Source: Pseudomonas azadiae (lineage in GTDB: Bacteria; Pseudomonadota; Gammaproteobacteria; Pseudomonadales; Pseudomonadaceae). From it: 64,000 bases of DNA. Positions 56,097-64,000 of the stretch are shown one piece after another. Location of the stretch: positions 1,984,001-2,048,000 of the forward strand of contig NZ_JAHSTY010000001.1 in the NCBI RefSeq assembly GCF_019145355.1. The letters are read 5' to 3'. Below the pieces are notes generated by a model. The model did not search any database. It was not told where the DNA came from and worked only from the letters and a program-made list of their open reading frames with translations. Position numbers and translations under genes: made by a program. Position 1 is the first letter of the stretch, and every line of letters begins with the position of its first letter.

Positions 56097-56807
56097 ATGA
56101 TCCGCTGGATAAATACACAACCCCTCCAACATAAAGACGAGGACGAGCTGACCGAGGTCTTTGAAAGGGTGATCACTAAAACCTATGAGCTTGGCTTCGA
56201 CTACTGTTGCGTGAAGATGAGTTCCAATGAATCGAGAGACAATGCGCACCCAACTGTACTTACAAATTGTCCGGATGAATGGGAAATACTCTATGCCAAG
56301 GCAGAGTTCTTCCGCATAGACCCCGTCGTGGAATACTGCCAGAGCAATGTATTACCCCTTGTCTGGCGAAAAGCACTATTCCAATACGTACCCAGCCTCT
56401 GGACATTGGCACGAACCCTGGGCGTGCATAACGCGCTGACCTTTAGCGTGCATGATCCCCGAGGGGTGATCAGCATGTTGACCCTGAGCCGCAGTAAAGG
56501 CGCAGTCACCCCGGAAGAGCTCTACGAAAAAGCAGGCCTGGCGCTATGGCTGTGCCATTTGATACATGACGCACTGGCGCGCAAGCATGCCGACAGACCC
56601 CATGCCAACCCTGTCAGCACCTTGACCGCACGGGAGACCGAGATCCTCAAATGGTCTGCCTTGGGCAAGACGGCTGACGAAATCAGCCAAATCATTAAAA
56701 TTACACCCCGTACGGTGGGCTTTCACGTCAGCAGCATACTCAGGAAGCTAGGCGTCAATAACAAGATCGCCGCGGTGCTGCGCGCATCAAAAATGGGGCT
56801 GTTTTAG
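56097..56807 (+). CDS. LuxR-family quorum-sensing-type regulator (LuxR solo)
   Basis: The 236-residue product has an N-terminal autoinducer-binding domain and a C-terminal LuxR helix-turn-helix (LTARETEILKWSALGK ... TVGFHVSSILRKLGV, about 178-230). The AHL-pocket residues Trp62, Tyr66, Asp75, Pro76 and Trp90 match the TraR positions W57, Y61, D70, P71 and W85. This favours true AHL binding over the plant-signal PsoR/OryR class, where W/Y are changed. The ATG at 56097 has GGAG upstream; a longer frame from 55998 is less likely. No luxI gene is in the window. Confidence 0.88.
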   Translation: MIRWINTQPLQHKDEDELTEVFERVITKTYELGFDYCCVKMSSNESRDNAHPTVLTNCPDEWEILYAKAEFFRIDPVVEYCQSNVLPLVWRKALFQYVPSLWTLARTLGVHNALTFSVHDPRGVISMLTLSRSKGAVTPEELYEKAGLALWLCHLIHDALARKHADRPHANPVSTLTARETEILKWSALGKTADEISQIIKITPRTVGFHVSSILRKLGVNNKIAAVLRASKMGLF

Positions 56808-56963
56808 CCCAACGAGAAACGCCATGTAATCGCGCTGGAAAAAACGTAACATTTACGGCCAAATCTGAGTGTTGAGCAGCCTCCGGGCGCAGCACGCAGT
56901 TCACTCAGACGGTTCGGCCGGCCACTGCCGAACACCTATCGTTTACCCAGAGCCTCCCCCGCC

Positions 56964-58088
56964 ATGCCCCTGCTTGAAAGCCCCTTCGCCCAGCTCGACC
57001 TGATCCGCCAGCCAGAGCAACACAACGATCCGCTGCAAGCGTTCGATGCCGCTGACGAGTACCTGCTCAATCATCTGGCCGAACAGCAGCCGTCTTCTGC
57101 AACCCGCGTGCTGGTGCTCAACGACAGCTTCGGCGCCCTGGCGGCCAGCCTAGAGGGCCAGGTGCAAGTCACCTCCAGTGGCGACTCATTCCTGGCGGCA
57201 CAGGGCCTGGAGAAAAACCTGATACGCAACGGCAAGAGCTTTGATGCTGTACCGTTTATCCCGGCCAGCCAGATACCCGCCGGGCCTTTCGACCGCGTGC
57301 TGGTTCGCGTGCCGAAAACCCTGGCACTGCTTGAAGAACAATTGATCCGCCTGCAAGGGCACCTGGCGCCGGGTGCCCAGGTCATCGCCGGGGCAATGAT
57401 CAAGCACTTGCCACGGGCGGCCGGCGAGTTGCTGGAGCGCTACATCGGGCCGATGCAGGCGTCGCTGGCGGTCAAAAAAGCACGCTTGCTGATCGCCACG
57501 GTGCAAGACCGCCCGGTTGCCGTTTCGCCTTACCCCACCCGTTACACGCTCGACGCACCGGCCATCGAACTGCTGAACCATGCCAACGTGTTCTGCCGTG
57601 AAAACCTGGACATCGGCACCCGCGCGTTCCTGCCGCACCTGCCGAAAAACCTGGGCAACGCGCGGGTGGCAGACCTGGGTTGCGGCAACGGTGTACTGGC
57701 CATCGCCAGCGCGCTGCAAAACCCCGATGCGCAGTACACCTTGGTGGACGAGTCGTATATGGCCGTGCAATCGGCGGCCGCCAATTGGCACGCCGCGCTC
57801 GGTGAACGCGATGCTGTCGTGCGTGCCGCCGATGGCCTGGCGGGCCAGGCCGCCGATTCTCTGGAGGTGGTGCTGTGCAACCCGCCGTTCCACCAGCAGC
57901 AAGTGGTCGGTGATTTTCTCGCCTGGCGCATGTTCCAGCAGGCCCGGGAAGCGCTGGTGGCAGGCGGTGCGCTGTATATCGTCGGCAACCGGCATTTGGG
58001 TTATCACACCAAGCTGGCGCGCTTGTTCCGGGGCGTCGAACACGTCGCCACCACGCCAAAATTCGTGATCCTTAAGGCGCGCAAATAA
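56964..58088 (+). CDS. rlmG: 23S rRNA (guanine-N2) methyltransferase RlmG
   Basis: The 374-residue class I methyltransferase has an RlmG-type N-terminal half (LIRQPEQHNDPLQAFDAADE, VPKTLALLEEQL). The C-terminal half has the SAM site ADLGCGNGVLAI (about 235-246) and the NPPFH catalytic motif (about 310-314) for guanine N2 methylation. RlmG methylates G1835 of 23S rRNA. RsmC is the closest alternative, but the N-terminal blocks and the single NPPFH motif with LL-type pattern favour RlmG. Stand-alone gene followed by a terminator. Confidence 0.88.
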   Translation: MPLLESPFAQLDLIRQPEQHNDPLQAFDAADEYLLNHLAEQQPSSATRVLVLNDSFGALAASLEGQVQVTSSGDSFLAAQGLEKNLIRNGKSFDAVPFIPASQIPAGPFDRVLVRVPKTLALLEEQLIRLQGHLAPGAQVIAGAMIKHLPRAAGELLERYIGPMQASLAVKKARLLIATVQDRPVAVSPYPTRYTLDAPAIELLNHANVFCRENLDIGTRAFLPHLPKNLGNARVADLGCGNGVLAIASALQNPDAQYTLVDESYMAVQSAAANWHAALGERDAVVRAADGLAGQAADSLEVVLCNPPFHQQQVVGDFLAWRMFQQAREALVAGGALYIVGNRHLGYHTKLARLFRGVEHVATTPKFVILKARK

Positions 58089-58126
58089 AAAAGGCCCTGC
58101 CACTCCTAAGAGGGGCAAGGCCAAAA
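58087..58126. terminator. Terminator between rlmG and the DUF2474 gene
   Basis: GGCCCTGCC...GGGGCAAGGCC hairpin between A-rich and A-rich/T-rich flanks, serving the convergent genes. Confidence 0.6.
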
Positions 58127-58154
58127 CCGTGCCGCAAGGCAACGGGATGGGAAG

Positions 58155-58322
58155 TCAGTGCGTGGTCAAGCCGGCCGCATTCATGAACATGCGCATCAGG
58201 CTGGCCACGATAAACAGCGCCAGCACGCTGCCGGCCCAGATCATCGCCAGCCATCCCAGGCGCCGCCACAACGGCCGTTTCTCGGCCTGTTCAATATCGT
58301 GCAACGAAGGTTTGCCGGACAT
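58155..58322 (-). CDS. DUF2474 small membrane protein (CydX-like)
   Basis: The 55-residue product reads MSGKPSLHDIEQ at the start, then a basic PLWRRLGW stretch and one membrane helix (about 24-46, with WAGSVLALFIVASL). Such DUF2474/CydX-like peptides follow cytochrome bd-type oxidase genes and are thought to stabilise or complete the oxidase. It begins 12 bases after the cioB stop on the same strand. Too short to be listed by simple gene callers but well supported by position and membrane topology. Confidence 0.82.
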   Translation of the reverse strand: MSGKPSLHDIEQAEKRPLWRRLGWLAMIWAGSVLALFIVASLMRMFMNAAGLTTH

Positions 58323-58334
58323 GGAAATACCCTC

Positions 58335-59342
58335 CTAGTGATAACCGTCTTCGTGGGTGACCTTGCCGCGGAACACGTAGTAGCTCCAGAAGGTGTAACC
58401 CAGGATGAGCGGGATGATGAATAACGTGCCCACCAGCATGAAGCCCTGGCTTTGCGGCGGCGCGGCGGCGTCCCAGATCGACACCGACGGCGGAATGATA
58501 TTAGGCCACAGGCTGATCCCCAGACCGCTGTAGCCCAGGAAGATCAGCACCAGCGTGAGCAGGAACGGCGTGTAATGCGCATGCCGTGCGACGGCGCGGA
58601 ACAGCCCGTACAGCGTCACCAGTACCAGGATCGGCACCGGCAGGAACCAGAACAGGTTCGGCAGGGTGAACCAGCGCGAGGCGATTTCAGGATGCGTCAA
58701 TGGCGTCCACAGGCTGACGATGCCGATCACCGCCAACACCACGAGCGCCAGCGGCCGTGCCAGGTTGTGCATCTTTTCCTGCAGCGGACCTTCGGTTTTC
58801 ATGATCAGCCAGGTACAGCCAAGCAACGCATAGGCCACGATCAGCGCCACGCCGCAGAACATTGTGAACGGCGTGGCCCAGTCCAGCGAACCTCCGGCAA
58901 ATTGGCGATCGACCACTTGGAAGCCATCAATGAATGCGCCCAGCGCCACGCCCTGGAAGAAGGTGGCCGCAATCGAGCCGCCGATAAACGCCTTGTCCCA
59001 CAGGTGCCGCTTGTCGTCCTTGGCCTTGAAGCGAAACTCGAAGGCCACCCCGCGAAAGATCAAGCCGATCAGCATCAGGATCAGCGGCAGATACAGTGCC
59101 GACAGCACCACCGAATAGGCCAGCGGGAAAGCGCCGAACAACCCCGCGCCGCCCAGTACCAGCCAGGTTTCATTGCCGTCCCACACGGGCGCTACGGTGT
59201 TCATCATCACGTCGCGATCGGTCTTGCCCGGAACGAACGGAAAGAGAATGCCGATCCCCAGGTCGAAGCCGTCCATGATCACGTACATCATGATGCCGAA
59301 GATGATGATCACGGCCCAGATCAGCGGAAGATCAATACCCAT
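58335..59342 (-). CDS. cioB: Cyanide-insensitive quinol oxidase subunit II
   Basis: The 335-residue CydB-family subunit has about 8-9 membrane helices and starts MGIDLPLIWAVIII. Characteristic blocks are YVIMDGFDLGIGILFPF, APVWDGNETWLVLGGAGLF, FIGGSIAATFFQGVALGAFI and PPQSQGFMLVGTLFIIP. With CioA it forms a bd-type quinol oxidase. The ATG at 59342 follows the cioA stop by one base, with AAGGGG upstream; the 46 extra residues of the longer frame come from the cioA tail read in another frame. Confidence 0.92.
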   Translation of the reverse strand: MGIDLPLIWAVIIIFGIMMYVIMDGFDLGIGILFPFVPGKTDRDVMMNTVAPVWDGNETWLVLGGAGLFGAFPLAYSVVLSALYLPLILMLIGLIFRGVAFEFRFKAKDDKRHLWDKAFIGGSIAATFFQGVALGAFIDGFQVVDRQFAGGSLDWATPFTMFCGVALIVAYALLGCTWLIMKTEGPLQEKMHNLARPLALVVLAVIGIVSLWTPLTHPEIASRWFTLPNLFWFLPVPILVLVTLYGLFRAVARHAHYTPFLLTLVLIFLGYSGLGISLWPNIIPPSVSIWDAAAPPQSQGFMLVGTLFIIPLILGYTFWSYYVFRGKVTHEDGYH

Positions 59343-59343
59343 C

Positions 59344-60798
59344 TCAATGCCCCTTGTGCTGGATGTCGTCGTGCTGGTCGGATGGCATATCATTCTCGGT
59401 GCCATCATCGGCAGCCGACAACGGACGCGCCGGTGTGCGTTTCTGGCCGGGCCCACCATGGGTTGGCTCAGTGACGTCATGGGTGACCGGGCCTTTGCGC
59501 ACCAGGCGCATCATGTAGCCCAGGCCCGCGCCGAACAGCGCGAAGTACACCACCACGAACAGCACCAGGGTAATCGTCATCTGCGCCAGGCTATGCCCGG
59601 AAGAAGCATCCGCCGTGCGCATCAAACCGTAGACGACCCACGGCTGACGGCCGATCTCGGTGGTGAACCAACCCGCAAGAATCGCGATCAGGCCGGACGG
59701 CCCCATCCACAACGCCAGGTACAGGAACGGCCTGGACGTGTACATCTTGTCGCCCCGGCGCAGCCAGAGGCTGAACAGGCCGGTGAAGATCATCAGGAAA
59801 CCCAGGCCGACCATGACTCGGAACGACCAGAACACGATGGTCGAGTTGGGGCGATCCTCGGGTGGAAACTCCTTGAGCGCCGGCACCTGCTTATCCAGGG
59901 AGTGGGTGAGGATCAGGCTGCCCAGATAAGGGATTTCCACCGCGTACTTGGTTTTTTCGGCTTTCATGTCGGGCCAGCCAAACAGGATCAGCGGGGTTGG
60001 CTCGTTGCCTTTGTTTTCCCAGTGGCCTTCGATCGCGGCGATTTTCGCCGGCTGGTGCTCCAGCGTATTGAGACCATGGAAGTCACCGATCACCGCCTGG
60101 ATAGGCGCAACGATCAGGGCCATCCACATCGCCATGGAGAGCATCTTGCGGATCGCCGGGTTGTCCTTGCCACGCAACAAGTGCCAGGCCGCCGAGGAGC
60201 CGACGAAGAACGCGGTGGCCACGAAAGCCGCCGTGGCCATGTGCGCCAGGCGATAGGGGAACGACGGGTTGAAGACGATGGCAAACCAGTCGGTGGGAAT
60301 CACTCGGCCGTCAACGATCTCAAAGCCCTGCGGGGTCTGCATCCAGCTGTTGGACGACAGGATCCAGAACGTGGAAATCAAGGTACCCACGGCCACCATG
60401 ACCGTGGCGAAGAAGTGCAGGTTGCGCCCCACTTTATTCCAGCCAAACAGCATCACGCCGAGAAAACCCGCCTCGAGGAAGAAGGCCGTGAGCACTTCGT
60501 ACATCAGCAGCGGCCCGGTGACGGCACCGGCGAAGTCCGAGAAGCGGCTCCAGTTGGTGCCGAACTGGTAGGCCATGACCAGACCGGACACCACACCCAT
60601 GCCGAAGTTGACGGCAAAGATCTTCGACCAGAAATGGTAGAGGTCGCGGTAGGTGTCGTTTTTGGTCTTGAGCCATAAGCCTTCCAGCACCGCAAGGTAA
60701 CTGGCCAGGCCGATGGTGATCGCCGGGAACAGGATGTGGAAAGAGATGGTGAACGCAAATTGGATTCGGGCGAGATCTAGCGCCTCCAAACCGAACAT
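59344..60798 (-). CDS. cioA: Cyanide-insensitive quinol oxidase subunit I
   Basis: The 484-residue CydA-family subunit carries haems b558, b595 and d. ARIQFAFTISFHILFPA contains the haem ligand His (about 18-20), with GLNTLEHQPAKIAAIEGHWE for the conserved Q-loop region and GWFTTEIGRQPWVVYGLMRT near the end. The Q-loop is short, as in Cio-type oxidases insensitive to cyanide. The ATG at 60798 is chosen for the AGAGGAAG site seven bases upstream. The Anr box at 60951 lies about 150 bases upstream, consistent with oxygen-dependent control. Confidence 0.93.
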   Translation of the reverse strand: MFGLEALDLARIQFAFTISFHILFPAITIGLASYLAVLEGLWLKTKNDTYRDLYHFWSKIFAVNFGMGVVSGLVMAYQFGTNWSRFSDFAGAVTGPLLMYEVLTAFFLEAGFLGVMLFGWNKVGRNLHFFATVMVAVGTLISTFWILSSNSWMQTPQGFEIVDGRVIPTDWFAIVFNPSFPYRLAHMATAAFVATAFFVGSSAAWHLLRGKDNPAIRKMLSMAMWMALIVAPIQAVIGDFHGLNTLEHQPAKIAAIEGHWENKGNEPTPLILFGWPDMKAEKTKYAVEIPYLGSLILTHSLDKQVPALKEFPPEDRPNSTIVFWSFRVMVGLGFLMIFTGLFSLWLRRGDKMYTSRPFLYLALWMGPSGLIAILAGWFTTEIGRQPWVVYGLMRTADASSGHSLAQMTITLVLFVVVYFALFGAGLGYMMRLVRKGPVTHDVTEPTHGGPGQKRTPARPLSAADDGTENDMPSDQHDDIQHKGH

Positions 60799-61111
60799 AA
60801 GTCTTCCTCTGTCAGGTGAAACCGGTTCCGGGCGCAAGCCTGCACCCACTGCCCCCACGGATATGGAGTCTGGCGAATTTCAATTCGTTTCTTTTTTTAC
60901 CCGCCGTGCGGGGAATCTGGCCCTGAGGCCGCCAGACCAACGTGCGGAAATTGATCTGGATCAAGCATTGCTCAAAGAGTAGTCCCATTTTCGACGCAGG
61001 GCGGCGTGGTCTTTTGCCGCGTGACAGACTGTCTCAGCTCAGTTGGCGCAACTATCTGTTACAACTTAATGATAATCTCGGCGCTTCCTTCGGCCCTGAC
61101 CTGAACTCCCA
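60799..61111. promoter_or_regulatory. Divergent promoter region of cioA and MFS gene with Anr box
   Basis: 313 bases without a gene. The FNR/Anr-type palindrome lies in its middle. The first half is AT-rich enough to hold the cioA promoter; the second half leads to the MFS gene. Confidence 0.6.
60951..60964. promoter_or_regulatory. Anr/FNR-type binding site
   Basis: TTGAT-CTGG-ATCAA, a perfect match to the FNR/Anr consensus (TTGAT-N4-ATCAA). It lies about 150 bases upstream of both cioA and the divergent MFS gene. In P. aeruginosa Anr represses cioAB under low oxygen, so a similar role is likely. Confidence 0.85.
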
Positions 61112-62350
61112 ATGCCCAGTGAACCCGCGTTGTTGTTGCGTCACCACCGCCCTTTCATCGCGTTCTGGCTGGCGCGCATTTTCACCGCCAGCGGTTTCCA
61201 GATGCTCACCGTGGCCATCGGCTGGAACCTCTACCAACTGACCGGCAATGTGCTGGACCTGGGATTGGTCGGCCTGGTGGAATTCGTACCGCGCGTGCTG
61301 TTCATGCTGCACACCGGGCATGTGGCCGACCGCTATGAGCGACGCAAGGTCGCCGCCATTTGCCAGACCGTGCAGGCTTTGATCGCACTGTCCCTGGCCA
61401 TCGGTGGCCTGACCGGTAACGTGACCCGCGAGATGATCTTTATCCTCGCCTTCCTGCTGGGTGCCGCGCGCTCGTTCGAAATGCCCACCACCCAGGCGAT
61501 GCTCCCCAGCATCGTGCCCAGCGCGCTGTTCCCGCGGGCAGTGGCTTCGTCGCAGTCAGCCCAGCAGTTGGCAACCATTGTTGCCCCGGCCCTCGGCGGT
61601 TTGCTCTATGCATTCGGCAGCGTGTGGGTATATGGCCCCACGGTGGTGCTGTACCTCATTGCCTGCGGGCTGACCCTGAACTTGCCTGCGCGCCAGACAC
61701 CGCTGAACAAAGCCAAGGCGACCATGGATTCGTTGCTGGCCGGCATCCGCTTCATCCGCAGCCGCCCGGACATCCTCGGCGCCATCTCCCTCGATTTGTT
61801 CGCGGTGCTGCTGGGCGGCGCCACCGCGTTGTTGCCGGTGTTCGCCAAGGACATCCTGTTGACCGGCCCCTGGGGCCTGGGCCTGCTGCGTTCGGCACCG
61901 GCGGTGGGTGCGTTGCTGATGTCATTGTGGTTGGCGCGGTTCTCTGTCGACCGGCACGTTGGCCGCGTGATGTTTACCGCGGTGGGCGTGTTCGGCGTGG
62001 CAACCATCGCCTTCGGCCTGTCCACTTCGTTCTGGTTTTCCCTGGCGGTGCTGGTGGTGCTGGGCGCAGCCGACATGATCAGCATGGTGATCCGCGCCTC
62101 GTTCGTGCAGCTTGAAACGCCGGATGAAATGCGCGGGCGCGTCAGTGCGGTCAACGGCTTGTTTATCGGCGCGTCCAATCAGTTGGGTGAGTTTGAGTCC
62201 GGGATTACCGCGCACTGGTTCGGCACCGTGCCCGCCGTGGTCATGGGCGGGATCGGTACGCTGGTGGTGACCGGGGTGTGGATCAAGTTGTTTCCGACCT
62301 TGGCGAATCGAGATCGGATGCATGTGCCGGTGGTAGAGCCTAAGGTTTAA
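61112..62350 (+). CDS. MFS transporter, EntS/enterobactin-exporter-like
   Basis: The 412-residue MFS protein has 12 predicted helices. Motif A-like GHVADRYERRKVAAI lies between helices 2 and 3 (about 69-83). Helix 10-11 carries MRGRVSAVNGLFIGASNQLGEFESG, typical of the DHA3/EntS-like subfamily that exports siderophores or drugs. No siderophore genes are adjacent, so the substrate cannot be named. It is transcribed divergently from cioA across a shared 313-base region containing an Anr box, so it may be co-regulated with oxygen availability. Confidence 0.82.
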   Translation: MPSEPALLLRHHRPFIAFWLARIFTASGFQMLTVAIGWNLYQLTGNVLDLGLVGLVEFVPRVLFMLHTGHVADRYERRKVAAICQTVQALIALSLAIGGLTGNVTREMIFILAFLLGAARSFEMPTTQAMLPSIVPSALFPRAVASSQSAQQLATIVAPALGGLLYAFGSVWVYGPTVVLYLIACGLTLNLPARQTPLNKAKATMDSLLAGIRFIRSRPDILGAISLDLFAVLLGGATALLPVFAKDILLTGPWGLGLLRSAPAVGALLMSLWLARFSVDRHVGRVMFTAVGVFGVATIAFGLSTSFWFSLAVLVVLGAADMISMVIRASFVQLETPDEMRGRVSAVNGLFIGASNQLGEFESGITAHWFGTVPAVVMGGIGTLVVTGVWIKLFPTLANRDRMHVPVVEPKV

Positions 62351-62382
62351 GCCCGCCGCCATCTTATTGTTGAAATACAGTA

Positions 62383-62477
62383 AATGTGGGAGCGGGCTTG
62401 CTCGCGAAGGCGGTGGGTCAGTCACCTGATCGGCTGGCTGATCCACCGCCTTCGCGAGCAAGCCCGCTCCCACATTT
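62383..62477. repeat. REPIN (REP doublet)
   Basis: AAATGTGGGAGCGGGCTTGC...GCAAGCCCGCTCCCACATTT, near-perfect inverted arms of about 32 bases between convergent genes. Confidence 0.93.
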
Positions 62478-62505
62478 TGGATCTTCGGTGGGTTGAGGAT
62501 CGGGG

Positions 62506-64000
62506 CTAGAGCACCTTATCCAAGGTAATCGGAAACTCCCGCACCCGTTTGCCGGTGGCGTGATAAATCGCATTCGCCACCGCCGCCGCTACGCCGACAA
62601 TCCCGATTTCACCGACTCCCTTGGAGCCCAGGGCGTTGACGATCTCGTCGTGCTCTTCGACAAACACCACATCAATCTCGCCAATATCGGCGTTCACCGG
62701 AATGTGATACTCCGCCAGGCTGTGGTTCATGTAGCGCCCCAGCTGATGGTCAATCTGGGTTTCTTCATGCAGGGCCATGCCGATGCCCCACACCACACCG
62801 CCGAGGATCTGGCTGCGGGCCATCTTCGGGTTGACCACGCGCCCGGCGGCGATGGCGCTGACCACGCGGCTGACCTTGATGGTGCCTAGGTCCTCATCCA
62901 CGCGCACCTCGACAAACACCGCCGAATGGGTGGCCGTGGCGTAGCCTTCACGTTTCTTGTCCGGCTCACTGTCGACCTGCACCTCCAATGCGTCTTCGCC
63001 GCTGTCCTTGACCAGCTGTGCCAACGACACACTCACGTCGCCGGTATGCAATTGGCCCTCTTCAAAGCGCACGGACGCGGCATCCTTGAACACCGGGTAA
63101 GTCTGCCGGGCGATTTCCAATAGCTTGGCGGTCAAGGCTTCACAGGCTTGCTGCACGGCCGTGCCGACGGAGGACACGGTAAACGAGCCGCCCTGCAGCG
63201 GTGCGGTAGGCAGTGATGAATCACCCAGCACAAAGGCCACGTTCTCGACCGCCACGCCGCTGGCCTGCGCGGCGATCTGGGTCATTACCGTGTAAGTGCC
63301 GGTACCGATATCGGTGGTGGCGCTGCTGACAGTGAGCTTGCCGTGCGCGTCGATCCGCGCCTTGGCGCTGGCCTTCATCTGCATGGCCTCCCACACGCCG
63401 CCGGCCATGCCCCAGCCGATCAACTGGCGGCCATCACGCATGCTGCGCGGTTCGGGGTTGCGCTGGCTCCAGCCGAAACGCTCGGCACCTTCGCTGTAAC
63501 ACTCGCGCAGGGCCTTGCTCGACCAGGGCTTGTCTTCGTTCTGGTTGCGCTCGGCGTAATTGATCAGGCGCAGTTGCACCGGGTCGATGGCCAAGGCGCA
63601 GGCCAGTTCGTCCATGGCGCATTCAAGGCCGATCACCCCGAGGGCCGCACCCGGCGCGCGCATGTCCAAGGGCGTGAACACGTCCAGTGGCGCCAGCTTA
63701 TAAGTGAGCTGCACGTTATCGCAGTGGTAGAGCATGCCGCTCCATTCCACCACATGTTCACTGAAATCCTCGAAGCGCGACGTCTGGCCGATAGCCGTGT
63801 GCCCTAACGCCAGCAAACGCCCGTTGGCGGCGGCGCCCATTTGCAAGCGCTGCAAAGTGCGCGGGCGGTAGCCGAAGGTGAACATCTGCTGGCGCGTCAG
63901 CGTGACCCGCACCGAACGCTTGAGCGCCAGAGAAGCCATCACCGCCAGCGGCAATTGATATTGCGGGCGCAGGCCGGAGCCAAAAGCGCCGCCGACGAAC
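62506..64000 (-). CDS. Xanthine dehydrogenase/aldehyde oxidase-type Mo subunit, partial
   Basis: The C-terminal about 498 residues of a molybdopterin-binding large subunit; the 5' part lies right of the window. Recognisable blocks are FVGGAFGSGLRPQYQ at the cut end, RAPGAALGVIGLECAMDELA, TTDIGTGTYTVMTQIAA, LQGGSFTVSSVGTA and the late VNALGSKGVGEIGIVGVAAA, which contains the catalytic Glu (GVGE). It belongs to the periplasmic or cytoplasmic XDH/CoxL family. Small FAD and 2Fe-2S subunits presumably lie upstream, outside the window. The substrate is undetermined. Confidence 0.88.
   Translation of the reverse strand, partial: FVGGAFGSGLRPQYQLPLAVMASLALKRSVRVTLTRQQMFTFGYRPRTLQRLQMGAAANGRLLALGHTAIGQTSRFEDFSEHVVEWSGMLYHCDNVQLTYKLAPLDVFTPLDMRAPGAALGVIGLECAMDELACALAIDPVQLRLINYAERNQNEDKPWSSKALRECYSEGAERFGWSQRNPEPRSMRDGRQLIGWGMAGGVWEAMQMKASAKARIDAHGKLTVSSATTDIGTGTYTVMTQIAAQASGVAVENVAFVLGDSSLPTAPLQGGSFTVSSVGTAVQQACEALTAKLLEIARQTYPVFKDAASVRFEEGQLHTGDVSVSLAQLVKDSGEDALEVQVDSEPDKKREGYATATHSAVFVEVRVDEDLGTIKVSRVVSAIAAGRVVNPKMARSQILGGVVWGIGMALHEETQIDHQLGRYMNHSLAEYHIPVNADIGEIDVVFVEEHDEIVNALGSKGVGEIGIVGVAAAVANAIYHATGKRVREFPITLDKVL

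Noticed and set aside
55899..56249. 116-residue minus-strand frame upstream of and across the luxR start
   Set aside because: Antisense to the luxR solo, no ribosome binding site, and no family resemblance.

Overview
The window is chromosomal DNA of a Pseudomonas, most likely of the P. fluorescens group. Support for this is the high GC, the Pseudomonas-type gene families (DUF3077/DUF6124, DUF2388, DUF3015, CioAB, MQO with a signal peptide, katB-ankyrin pair) and many REP/REPIN palindromes built on GTGGGAGC(T/G)GGCTTGC. Assignments come from reading the sequence and from knowledge of the families; no database search was run.

Left end (1-4.4 kb) is an accessory patchwork: an AT-rich membrane protein, a phage antiterminator Q-like fragment fused at a deletion scar to an integrase lacking its N-terminus, a HEPN-like cargo gene, a tRNA/tmRNA 3'-end-like sequence that may be an attachment site, a DUF6124 gene behind a structured leader, and a DUF2388 gene with a broken duplicate of its 3' end. 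4.5-8.9 kb is a five-gene minus-strand operon: HPF-like ribosome factor, baeRF-like protein, small helical protein, malate:quinone oxidoreductase and a metallo-beta-lactamase-fold hydrolase. 9.1-15.7 kb is an envelope/polysaccharide locus (ABC exporter, glycoside hydrolase, Glf, glycosyltransferase, divergent GalE), followed by an ArnT-like membrane glycosyltransferase. 18.7-27.5 kb holds conserved core or envelope genes (YqhA, a large lipoprotein, a Lon-like protease, DUF3015, DUF4105, chorismate mutase).

27.5-29.6 kb is a second accessory islet with an orphan HsdR-N-like nuclease and a DUF3077 gene preceded by a second copy of the leader found at 3.3 kb. The two leaders share one architecture: a hairpin, then three segments of which the middle one can pair with either flank. 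The pairing bases co-vary between the copies. 29.6-34.5 kb carries a lipoprotein, a Gre-like factor with an altered tip, gdhA, ettA and a small membrane protein.

34.5-40.8 kb is the most interesting operon: six tightly packed genes encoding a thermostable-hemolysin-family protein, an acyl-adenylating enzyme, a clavaminate-synthase-like Fe(II)/2-oxoglutarate oxygenase, an AurF-like diiron oxygenase, a DHA2 exporter and an AraC regulator. It looks like a complete small-molecule pathway that I cannot match to a known product. A large GGDEF-EAL sensor is transcribed divergently from it.

45-64 kb is mostly core: glyA, the cstA-ybdD-COG0523 GTPase operon, a PilZ protein, radA, ankyrin-katB, mscL, fpr, a LuxR solo, rlmG, cioAB with its small partner and a perfect Anr-type box upstream, an MFS exporter, and the 3' part of a xanthine dehydrogenase/aldehyde oxidase-type molybdenum subunit cut by the window edge.
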